Below are positions 1-5,969 of a stretch of 7,876 nt of DNA, piece after piece (within the stretch, counting starts at the first letter, position 1; every line of letters begins with the position of its first letter). A model generated the notes under the pieces. That model was not told the DNA's origin. It saw only the letters and a program-made list of their open reading frames with translations, and did no database searches. Position numbers and translations under genes: made by a program. This DNA is from TMED26 sp002694075 (GTDB lineage: Bacteria; Pseudomonadota; Alphaproteobacteria; Thalassobaculales; Thalassobaculaceae): the NCBI GenBank assembly GCA_036160575.1, contig JAYYDT010000126.1:1-7876 (forward strand). The letters run 5' to 3'.

Positions 1-74
1 CGATAGGTCCAGCGGGTCTGGCGGCGGGCCAAATCGGCCAGGACCGCCGGCAGGCCGCCGCGCCACGCCGTCAT
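1..74 (-). CDS. 5' end of an unidentified protein (partial, runs off the left edge)
   Basis: The reverse strand has an ATG at 74-72 and an open frame to the window edge, giving 24 codons. The peptide begins MTAWRGGLPAVLADLARRQT and then continues RWTY. A purine-rich Shine-Dalgarno stretch lies just upstream (GGAGGAA, complement of 86-92, followed by a G run), about 11 nt from the ATG. That stretch is the main reason to believe the start. The gene is divergent from plsC and shares a 100-bp intergenic region with it. The N-terminus has several Arg residues and no obvious signal peptide. Too little is visible to name a family, and I do not recognise it. Confidence 0.5.
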   Translation of the reverse strand, partial: MTAWRGGLPAVLADLARRQTRWTY

Positions 75-100
75 GCTCGCCCCCCTTCCTCCGTCCAAGC

Positions 101-125
101 GCCGGCGCCATCGATAGCCGGCGCC
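101..125. repeat. 9-bp direct repeat flanking an ATCGAT palindrome
   Basis: GCCGGCGCC occurs at 101-109 and again at 117-125, with ATCGATA between the copies. The repeats are 16 bp apart start to start. Because the unit contains the palindromes GCCGGC and GGCGCC, the element can also be read as an inverted repeat (GGCGCC at 104-109 and 120-125). It sits in the divergent intergenic region between the partial gene and plsC, where an operator could lie. GC-rich repeats of this size also arise by chance in such DNA. Confidence 0.3.
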
Positions 126-137
126 GCCCGGCCATGC

Positions 138-143
138 TATAGG
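138..143 (+). promoter_or_regulatory. possible -10 element for plsC
   Basis: TATAGG lies 32 bp upstream of the plsC ATG in otherwise very GC-rich DNA. It resembles the -10 boxes placed before other genes in this window (TATAGT, TATACT, TATGAT). No convincing -35 hexamer is found 16-18 bp upstream, so this is only a weak call. Confidence 0.3.
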
Positions 144-174
144 CTGGCGGTACCGACCACCATAGGCGCGCGCC

Positions 175-927
175 ATGACCGCTGTCCGGTCCCTGTTGTT
201 CAATCTTTATTTCTATGGCCTGACCACGGTGATGGCGGTGGCCGGCCTGCCGCTGTTGCTGGGGCCCAGGGGGTGGGTCGCCGGCTGGCGCGATCTGTGG
301 GTGCGCCTGTCGCTCGCCGGGTTGGCGGCGATCGCCGGGCTGCGCCACCAGGTGACCGGCGGCGACCGGCTGGCCGCGGGGCCGTTCCTGGTCGCCGCCC
401 AGCATCAATCGGCGTGGGAAACCCTGGCCCTGCATTCATTGGTCGACGACCCGGCCCTGGTTCTGAAACGCGAGCTTTACCGCATCCCGCTGTTCGGCCT
501 CTATCTCGCCAAGACCGGCATGGCGGCGATTGACCGGGCGGGCGGCGCCGGCGCCTTGAAACGGATGGTCGCCGACGCCGGCCGGCTGGCCGGCAGCGGC
601 CGGCCGATCCTGATCTTTCCGCAGGGCACGCGCGTCGCGCCGGGCCAGGCGGCGCCCTATCACCCGGGCGTCTACGCGGTCTACAAGGCGCTGGGCCGGC
701 CGTGCCTGCCGGTGGCCCTCAATTCCGGGTATTTCTGGGGGCGCACGGCGTTCACCAAACGCGCCGGGGTGATCACGCTCGCCTGTTTGGAACCGATCCC
801 GCCGGGCCTCGACCGCAAAGCCTTCATGGCCCTGCTGCAGGAACGGCTGGAAGGGGCGGCGGCCGGGCTCTACGCCGACGCCCGCCGGCAGTTGGCGGCC
901 GGCCGCGAAGATACCGGCGAGGCATAA
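175..927 (+). CDS. plsC: 1-acyl-sn-glycerol-3-phosphate acyltransferase (PlsC/LPLAT family)
   Basis: This 250-residue protein belongs to the lysophospholipid acyltransferase family. Members transfer an acyl group to lysophosphatidate to make phosphatidate, at the inner face of the cytoplasmic membrane. All four family blocks are visible: HQSAWE at residues 77-82 (the HX4D/E catalytic pair), KRELYRIPLFG at 98-108, FPQGTR at 148-153 and CLPVALNSG at 177-185. A hydrophobic segment at about residues 7-30 should anchor it to the membrane. Length is normal for the family. The ATG at 175 is chosen because it keeps the membrane segment, although its Shine-Dalgarno is weak. The usual FPEGTR glutamate is Gln here. 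The gene stands alone and ends 13 bp from the convergent fliL. PlsC is firm at family level; acyl donor and exact lysolipid cannot be read from sequence. Confidence 0.92.
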   Translation: MTAVRSLLFNLYFYGLTTVMAVAGLPLLLGPRGWVAGWRDLWVRLSLAGLAAIAGLRHQVTGGDRLAAGPFLVAAQHQSAWETLALHSLVDDPALVLKRELYRIPLFGLYLAKTGMAAIDRAGGAGALKRMVADAGRLAGSGRPILIFPQGTRVAPGQAAPYHPGVYAVYKALGRPCLPVALNSGYFWGRTAFTKRAGVITLACLEPIPPGLDRKAFMALLQERLEGAAAGLYADARRQLAAGREDTGEA

Positions 928-942
928 AGCCGGACGGCGGCT
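928..942. terminator. short hairpin between convergent plsC and fliL
   Basis: AGCCG (928-932) can pair with CGGCT (938-942) around a 5-nt loop. It occupies the 13-bp gap between the two stop codons, with A/T-rich flanks (ATAA on the left, ATTT on the right). It could act as a weak bidirectional terminator. The 5-bp stem and lack of a real T run make this tentative. Confidence 0.25.
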
Positions 943-1444
943 ATTTGATCGCCAGTTTCAGGACCTGGACGTTGACCAGGTCCGCCGGCGGCAAGGTCTT
1001 TTGCACCAGGCGCCAGATACCGGTGCGAATGGTGGTGATGCCGTCGGCGCCGGCGACCGTGTCGGGGGTCAGGCTGCTGAGGTAGATATTCAGCGCGCTG
1101 CGCAGGTGCGGCTGGACGTCGACCGCCTTTTTGCGCGCCAAGTCGTCCTTCAGTTCCAAGGAGATGGTGATCAGCAGCAGGATCGGCCGCGGGTTGCTGG
1201 AGCGCAAGCTGACGACGAATTGGTCGAGCTGCATGAAAATCGGCTTTTCCGCCGCCGGCGTCGACAGCGGCGGCGGGGTGTCGGGGATTTTCGGCTTGGG
1301 CTTGGCCTTTTCCTCGGCCGGCGCCTCCAGGCCGAGGGCGACGCGCAGGCCGAAATCGGGGACCAGGCCCATCAGCGCCGCGCCCAGCCCGGCGCCGATC
1401 AGCAGCACCACCGGCAACAACACGAAGATCAGCAGCTTTTTCAT
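941..1444 (-). CDS. fliL: flagellar basal body-associated FliL-family protein
   Basis: The 167-residue product has the FliL layout: a short basic N-terminus (MKK), one membrane-spanning helix at about residues 4-26, a Pro/Lys/Ala/Glu-rich linker at 40-68 and a C-terminal domain at about 69-167. That domain opens with FMQLDQFVVSL and carries a strand-rich segment (ILLLITISLELKDD) followed by helices. FliL is a single-pass inner-membrane protein whose periplasmic domain associates with the stator and basal body, supporting motor torque. The gene starts 33 bp downstream of the GGT-like gene on the same strand. No separate promoter was found, so read-through from that gene is likely. It is not next to fliM or other basal-body genes here, which is unusual. 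The Shine-Dalgarno is poor (only G-rich sequence). The assignment rests on topology and domain character; a FliL paralogue with another role is possible. Confidence 0.8.
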   Translation of the reverse strand: MKKLLIFVLLPVVLLIGAGLGAALMGLVPDFGLRVALGLEAPAEEKAKPKPKIPDTPPPLSTPAAEKPIFMQLDQFVVSLRSSNPRPILLLITISLELKDDLARKKAVDVQPHLRSALNIYLSSLTPDTVAGADGITTIRTGIWRLVQKTLPPADLVNVQVLKLAIK

Positions 1445-1477
1445 CGCCGGTCGGCCCCGCCCCGCGCCGCCCGCCGC

Positions 1478-3265
1478 CTAGCGGCCGACCGCGTAGCCTT
1501 GCATGCCGCGCGGGTTGGCGCCGGCCTTGAGCAGGCCGCCGTCCTGGGCGGCGCCGGTCAAGCGGCCCTCCGACCACGCCTCGCCGACCACCAGATCATG
1601 GCCGCGGGCGGTCAGGTCGGCGACGGTCTCGGCCGGCATCCGCCCCTCGACCACCAGGCGCGCCGGCTTGGCGCCGCGCGGCCAGAACGAGGACGGGAAA
1701 TGCTCGTTATGAAAGGCCGGGCAGTCGATCGCTTCCTGCAGGTTGTGGCCATGGTCGACATGGTGCAGGAACATCAGCGTCGACCATTGGTCCTGCTGGT
1801 CGCCGCCGGGCGTGCCGAACGCGAGATAGGGTTTGCCGTCGCGCAGCGCCATCGACGGCGACAAGGTGGTGCGCGGCCGCTTGCCCGGCGCCAGCGCCGA
1901 CGGCCCGCCCGGGTCGAGCCAGAACATCTGACCGCGATTGCCGAGGCAAAAACCGAGCGCCGGAATCACCGGCGAGCTTTGCAGCCAGCCGCCGCTGGGC
2001 GTCGCCGAGACCATGTTGCCGTGCCGATCGATGATGTCGAGATGCACCGTGTCGCCGCGCGCCACACCGCTTTTGGAGACCGTCGGTTCGCCCACGCCCA
2101 TGGCTTCGGCGGCCGGGCTGAGGGCGCGGTCGCTGGCGGTCTGAAAGGACAGGTCGGGGCTATGGCCCGGCACCGCGCCGGGCCGCAATTCGCTCGAAGC
2201 GGCGGCGCCGATCAACGCCCGGCGGGCGGCGTTGTATTCGTCCGACAGCAAGGTCGCCATCGGCACCTCGACGAAATCGGGGTCGCCGTAATAAGCCTCG
2301 CGGTCGGCGAAGGCCAGTTTGGCGGCCTCGGTGACGGTGTGGATGAAATCGCCGCCGGTCGGGTCCATGGCGGCGATGTCGAAACCTCGCAGCAGGGCCA
2401 ATTGCTGCAACAGGACCGGCCCCTGGCTCCAGGGGCCGCATTTGCACACCGTGTAATTTCGGTAGTCATAGGTCAGCGGCGCTTCGACCCGCGCCCGCCA
2501 GCCGGCCATATCGGCGCCGGTTAACAGCCCGCGATGGCGCCGGCCGGTGACATCCATCACCGCTTCCTCGCGGCAAAACCGGTCGATTTCCTCGGCGATC
2601 CAGCCTTCCGCCCAAATTTTGCGGGCCCGTTCGATTTGCCTTTCGCGGTCGCCGCCGCCGGCCTCGGCCTCGCGCACCAGGCGTTCATAGGTGTCGGCCA
2701 GCGCCGGGTTGCGGAAAATCGTGCCGGCCGCCGGCACCTTGCCGCCGGGCAGATAGACCGCCGCCGAACTTGGCCATTCGGTTTCGAACAGCGCGCGGAC
2801 GGTGTCGATGGTGGCGGTCACCCGCGGCACCAGCGGATAGCCGTCACGGGCGTAACCGATGGCGTAGCTGATCACCTCCGACAGCGCCAGCGTGCCATAG
2901 CGCTGCAACATCAAGCACCAGGCGTCGAAGGCGCCCGGCACCACCGCCGGCAGCAAGCCGCTGCCGGGGATCAGGTCCAGGCCCAGATCGCCGTAGGCGT
3001 CCATGGTGGCGCCGGCCGGCGCCGGTCCCTGGCCGCAGATCACCTCGACCTTATCGTCACGGGCGCTATACACCAGCGCCGGCATGTCGCCGCCGGGACC
3101 GTTCAAATGCGGCTCGACCACTTGCAGGGCGAAACCGGTGGCGACGGCGGCGTCAAAGGCGTTTCCGCCTTTTTCCAGAACCGCCATGCCGACGCCGGCG
3201 CCGAGCCAATGGGTGGCCGCGACGACACCATGGGTGCCAAGAATTTCGGGACGGGTGGTGAACAT
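1478..3265 (-). CDS. gamma-glutamyltransferase-family N-terminal-nucleophile hydrolase (GGT-like)
   Basis: This 595-residue protein covers the full GGT fold. The large-subunit part includes GGNAFDAAVAT (33-43) and GPGGDMPALVYS (56-67). The autoprocessing site is at GDT406VHLDIID, where Thr406 would become the nucleophile and N-terminus of the small subunit. PRTTLSPSM (464-472) and TPGG (485-488) follow in family order. Relative to E. coli GGT (aligned by eye), the Arg114 position is Gln79 (context CGQGPAPAGAT) and the Asp433 position is Met447 (context GNRGQMF). These are the residues that hold the glutamate carboxylate and amino groups. The enzyme therefore probably belongs to the GGT-like branch of uncertain substrate. 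The ATG at 3265 is chosen because it begins just before conserved sequence (RPEILGTHGVVAATH) and lies downstream of a good promoter. An upstream in-frame extension to a TTG at 3370 would overlap that promoter and adds no homology or signal peptide. The protein is probably cytoplasmic. fliL follows 33 bp downstream. Confidence 0.92.
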   Translation of the reverse strand: MFTTRPEILGTHGVVAATHWLGAGVGMAVLEKGGNAFDAAVATGFALQVVEPHLNGPGGDMPALVYSARDDKVEVICGQGPAPAGATMDAYGDLGLDLIPGSGLLPAVVPGAFDAWCLMLQRYGTLALSEVISYAIGYARDGYPLVPRVTATIDTVRALFETEWPSSAAVYLPGGKVPAAGTIFRNPALADTYERLVREAEAGGGDRERQIERARKIWAEGWIAEEIDRFCREEAVMDVTGRRHRGLLTGADMAGWRARVEAPLTYDYRNYTVCKCGPWSQGPVLLQQLALLRGFDIAAMDPTGGDFIHTVTEAAKLAFADREAYYGDPDFVEVPMATLLSDEYNAARRALIGAAASSELRPGAVPGHSPDLSFQTASDRALSPAAEAMGVGEPTVSKSGVARGDTVHLDIIDRHGNMVSATPSGGWLQSSPVIPALGFCLGNRGQMFWLDPGGPSALAPGKRPRTTLSPSMALRDGKPYLAFGTPGGDQQDQWSTLMFLHHVDHGHNLQEAIDCPAFHNEHFPSSFWPRGAKPARLVVEGRMPAETVADLTARGHDLVVGEAWSEGRLTGAAQDGGLLKAGANPRGMQGYAVGR

Positions 3266-3325
3266 GACCGATCCAAACCAAGCCGAAGTGACGGAAACCG
3301 GCGCCGCGCGCGGCGCGATCCGGCG

Positions 3326-3354
3326 ACTATAGGCAGTCGGCGGCATGGGTGCAA
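3326..3354 (-). promoter_or_regulatory. sigma70-type promoter for the GGT-like gene (and probably fliL)
   Basis: Reading the minus strand, TTGCAC (complement of 3349-3354) is followed after exactly 17 bp by TATAGT (complement of 3326-3331). The -10 matches 5 of 6 consensus positions and the -35 matches 3 of 6, including the key TTG. Transcription would start near 3319, giving a leader of about 55 nt before the ATG at 3265. Its position excludes translation starts upstream of it, including the in-frame ATG at 3346. Confidence 0.6.
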
Positions 3355-3373
3355 ACCCCCTGACCGCCAATTT

Positions 3374-3389
3374 TGGCGCGTTTCTTGCT
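3374..3389 (+). promoter_or_regulatory. sigma54 (RpoN) promoter for the DUF1217 flagellar gene
   Basis: TGGCGCG-TTTC-TTGCT matches the -24/-12 consensus TGGCACG-N4-TTGCW at all but one position. The essential GG (3375-3376) and GC (3387-3388) are separated by the required 10 bp. Transcription would begin near 3400, about 33 nt before the ATG at 3433. Sigma54 control with an enhancer-binding activator is well established for flagellar genes in several proteobacteria, which fits the downstream gene. No activator site was recognised. Confidence 0.78.
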
Positions 3390-3432
3390 TTGCTCCCAGC
3401 GCCATAGGGCTTCTTAGGTTTGGATTTTGATC

Positions 3433-5892
3433 ATGGTCATCAACAGCGCTTCTCTCGGCCTTTTCGGCGGCGGCATGCCGGCCGCGCCGACCCAGCCGGC
3501 AATCGGCAGCTTCAAGCGCTACCAACGCGATCAGGTGGCGGCGCGCACCGATTTCATGGAGCGCACCGATATCCAGGGCGAGATCGCCTATTTCAAAAAA
3601 GCCGCGGCCAAGGTCACGGATGTCGACGGCCTCCTGCAGGACCGCCGCTTGCTGACCTTCGTGGCGACCGCTTTCGGCCTGGAGTCCGAGGTCCGCGCGC
3701 CAGGCAAACTGCGGGCGGTGCTCAACAGCGATATCAACGATATCAACTCCTTCGCCAATCGTCTGCGCGACCCGCGGTTTGGCGAGATCGCGCGCTTTTT
3801 CGACACCCAAACCTATGGCATGGCGCAAATCAGGATCAGCGACAAGCAGAGCGAAATCGTCGAGAAGTACCTGACCAACGCCTTTGAGCGGGACATGGGT
3901 CAGCGCAATCCGGCCCTGCGCGACGCGTTGTTTTTTCTACGCAAAATCAATGACGTCACCACACCTTATGAAATAATGGGCGATGCCGCGCTACGCCGAA
4001 TTGTCAGCGACGCTCTCAACATTCCGCCGGAAGTGGCCCGGCAAAGTTTGAACACCCAGGTCAACCTGTTTGAGCGCAAATTGCCCCTCGACCAGCTATC
4101 TCTCAGCAGCGCCAACGATGTCGAAACCGGCGTTGCCGCCCGCCGCGAGTCCGATCTTCAAAAGATCAGCGACGCGACCACCCAGGTCGAAAGCGCCCGC
4201 ACGCAGCTGGGCGCCCTGAGCGATATCGTCGAAAGTCTGCGCACGGACCAGAGCGACTTGGCGGCGGTCACCGACGCCGCCGGCGTCAACGCCGAAGATA
4301 TCGAAATTCAACGAAACGCCTTGACCAGTCTGGTCACCCAGGCCGGTCTGATCAGCGCCGCCGACACCGGTCTCACCTCGGCGCGGGGCTATTTCGACAC
4401 CTTGACGGAGATCTATGACCAAGCCGGCACCACCAGCGACGCGACCACCCTGGCCAGCCTGCAAACCGATTTCGAGACCGCCGCCACCAGCGTGGTCTCG
4501 GCCCTCAACAACGCCAGCTATGGCGACGCCAACTTGTTAACCGACGCGGCCGACGACCTCACCGCCACCATCGACACCAACGGCGTGCAAGTCCTGACCA
4601 GCTTTGGCGACCTAACCGATTTTCTCGACGCTTTGACCACCGCCCGCGCGGATTTCGCGGCCCTCACCGTCGACAGCTTGAGCAGCGATCTGGGCACCGT
4701 GCTCACCAGCTTGGAGGCGGCGGAGGACGAACTGGTCTCCAGCGAAGTGAGCCATCAAGTCAACGCCGCCAGCCTAAGCCTCTCGACCCAGGACGTTACC
4801 TTGGCGCAACCGCTCAACAACACGGCCCTGACCCTCGGCTATGACGCCATTTTGGACGCGCAAACGCGCAGCACCGAAATTCGTGCGGTTTTGGATGAGC
4901 TCACCGTGTTGGCCGAAAAGGCGCAACTAGATGACGCCGACCTCACCGCCATCAACACGCAATACGGCGATTTAAAAACCCGTCTTTACACCGCCATCAC
5001 GACCGCCGGCGCGGTCACCTCCGACGGCACCACCGTCACCTTCGACAATTTGCTGAACGGCGGTGATCGCGCCTATCTGCTTTTCAACGCGGGCGATGAC
5101 CCGGCCAGCGAGGCAACCACCCTCACGGCCGAAGCCACCGACTTGGAAAGCGGTCTCTACGATGCGCTGGTCGCCGATTACGCGACCCTCGGCGCCGACA
5201 ACGCCGGCGCCTTGCAAAGCGCTATCGGCGCGACCTATCTGCGTGACCTGGACACCGTCGATTTCCATCTGGCGCGCGACCAGCATGCTTTCGCGTTCGC
5301 GGTTGCCACCGCCGACCCACAAGGCCGCTTAGATCAAAAGGTGCGTGACGTCGAAAGCCGATTGGACGACATCCTCAGTGCCTCGGGTCTTGGCGGTTAC
5401 GGCTTGCTGTCGCCCTATGGCAGCGATATTTCGATTATCACCCAGTCCACTTTTGGCAATCTGCGTGTCGAGGCGCAGCGCGATTTTCAAGAAAGCCTTA
5501 CCAACGCCATTTCAGCCTACCGACTGGCGGTTCTCCAAGGCGGCGACAGCGACGCACGCGCCAGCGCGCTCAACGACATGATGGTTGCCGTCGGTGGCGC
5601 CAGCGGCAAGCTGACCGCCCAGCGCCAAAACTTGGACCTGCAGTACGCCATTATCGATTCCGAGCGGGAAAGCGATGGCGCGACCGGCACCGGCTTTCTC
5701 AAACCGCTGCAAAACAGCGCCTTCGCCATCAAATTCATCGAGCAATATCTGGTCCGCAAAGACGCCGAAATGGCCGGCGCCGCGTTCGGTCCGGCCGCCA
5801 CCAGCGGCGCCACCGCCATCAAGGCCGCGCTGATTGGCACGATCCGCCCCCTGCAACCGGTGATCGGCGGGCGCCTCAACATATTGCTCTAG
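3433..5892 (+). CDS. DUF1217-domain flagellar protein with long flagellin-like C-terminal extension
   Basis: This 819-residue protein starts with a DUF1217 region at about residues 25-220. Markers are the FKRYQRDQ segment, EIAYFKK, DRRLLTFVATAFGLE, the signature SFANRLRDPRFGEIARFF (106-123) and NLFERKL (211-217). DUF1217 proteins are typical of alphaproteobacterial flagellar gene clusters; their biochemical role is unknown. The remaining 600 residues are rich in Ala, Asp, Thr, Ser and Leu and mostly helical-looking. Two stretches, about 306-384 and 470-550, follow the flagellin D1 pattern of a helix, a Thr/Asp-rich turn, a second helix, then NLLT or NLLNG. I see no Cys or Trp anywhere, as expected for an exported axial protein, and no Sec signal peptide. 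The ATG at 3433 is preferred over the in-frame TTG two codons earlier. A sigma54 promoter lies directly upstream. A secreted flagellar filament, hook-associated or cap-like role is an inference. Confidence 0.85.
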   Translation: MVINSASLGLFGGGMPAAPTQPAIGSFKRYQRDQVAARTDFMERTDIQGEIAYFKKAAAKVTDVDGLLQDRRLLTFVATAFGLESEVRAPGKLRAVLNSDINDINSFANRLRDPRFGEIARFFDTQTYGMAQIRISDKQSEIVEKYLTNAFERDMGQRNPALRDALFFLRKINDVTTPYEIMGDAALRRIVSDALNIPPEVARQSLNTQVNLFERKLPLDQLSLSSANDVETGVAARRESDLQKISDATTQVESARTQLGALSDIVESLRTDQSDLAAVTDAAGVNAEDIEIQRNALTSLVTQAGLISAADTGLTSARGYFDTLTEIYDQAGTTSDATTLASLQTDFETAATSVVSALNNASYGDANLLTDAADDLTATIDTNGVQVLTSFGDLTDFLDALTTARADFAALTVDSLSSDLGTVLTSLEAAEDELVSSEVSHQVNAASLSLSTQDVTLAQPLNNTALTLGYDAILDAQTRSTEIRAVLDELTVLAEKAQLDDADLTAINTQYGDLKTRLYTAITTAGAVTSDGTTVTFDNLLNGGDRAYLLFNAGDDPASEATTLTAEATDLESGLYDALVADYATLGADNAGALQSAIGATYLRDLDTVDFHLARDQHAFAFAVATADPQGRLDQKVRDVESRLDDILSASGLGGYGLLSPYGSDISIITQSTFGNLRVEAQRDFQESLTNAISAYRLAVLQGGDSDARASALNDMMVAVGGASGKLTAQRQNLDLQYAIIDSERESDGATGTGFLKPLQNSAFAIKFIEQYLVRKDAEMAGAAFGPAATSGATAIKAALIGTIRPLQPVIGGRLNILL

Positions 5893-5901
5893 CGCGGCCC
5901 A

Positions 5902-5930
5902 TTTCGGCGGCGCGGCGGGCGCGCTATACT
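5902..5930 (+). promoter_or_regulatory. possible promoter for the TctC-like gene
   Basis: TATACT (5925-5930) matches 5 of 6 positions of the -10 consensus and is the only A/T-rich hexamer in this spacer. The sequence 17 bp upstream, TTTCGG (5902-5907), is a poor -35. Transcription would start near 5937, with a leader of about 33 nt to the ATG at 5970. Confidence 0.4.
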
Positions 5931-5939
5931 GCGCGCGCC
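5918..5939. repeat. GC-rich inverted repeat enclosing TATACT
   Basis: GGCGCGC (5918-5924) is complementary to GCGCGCC (5933-5939), with an 8-nt loop TATACTGC. An alternative pairing uses GCGCGC at 5919-5924 and 5931-5936 around TATACT. It lies between the DUF1217 gene and the TctC-like gene. It could form a hairpin at the 3' end of the upstream transcript, but no T run follows. Equally, it could be an operator around the -10 box of the next gene. Confidence 0.4.
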
Positions 5940-5969
5940 GATGTCCGCCGTGCCCGTCGAGGAGCCAAG

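Noticed and set aside
1001..2524. Long open frame on the plus strand (507 codons) opposite fliL and the GGT-like gene
   Set aside because: It is antisense to two well-supported genes, is extremely rich in Arg, Ala, Gln and Gly, and matches no family I recognise. This is typical of shadow frames in GC-rich DNA.
3266..3370. N-terminal extension of the GGT-like protein from TTG 3370 or ATG 3346
   Set aside because: The extra residues show no homology or signal-peptide character and would span the predicted promoter, so ATG 3265 is preferred.
2534..3430. Plus-strand open frame of 298 codons upstream of the DUF1217 gene
   Set aside because: It is antisense to the GGT-like gene, and its composition (Arg/Gly/Ala/His-rich, no motifs) is that of a reverse-complement shadow.
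4096..4464. Minus-strand Gly/Val-rich frame inside the DUF1217 gene
   Set aside because: It mirrors the Ala/Asp/Thr codon bias of the real gene and has no start signal or recognisable domain.
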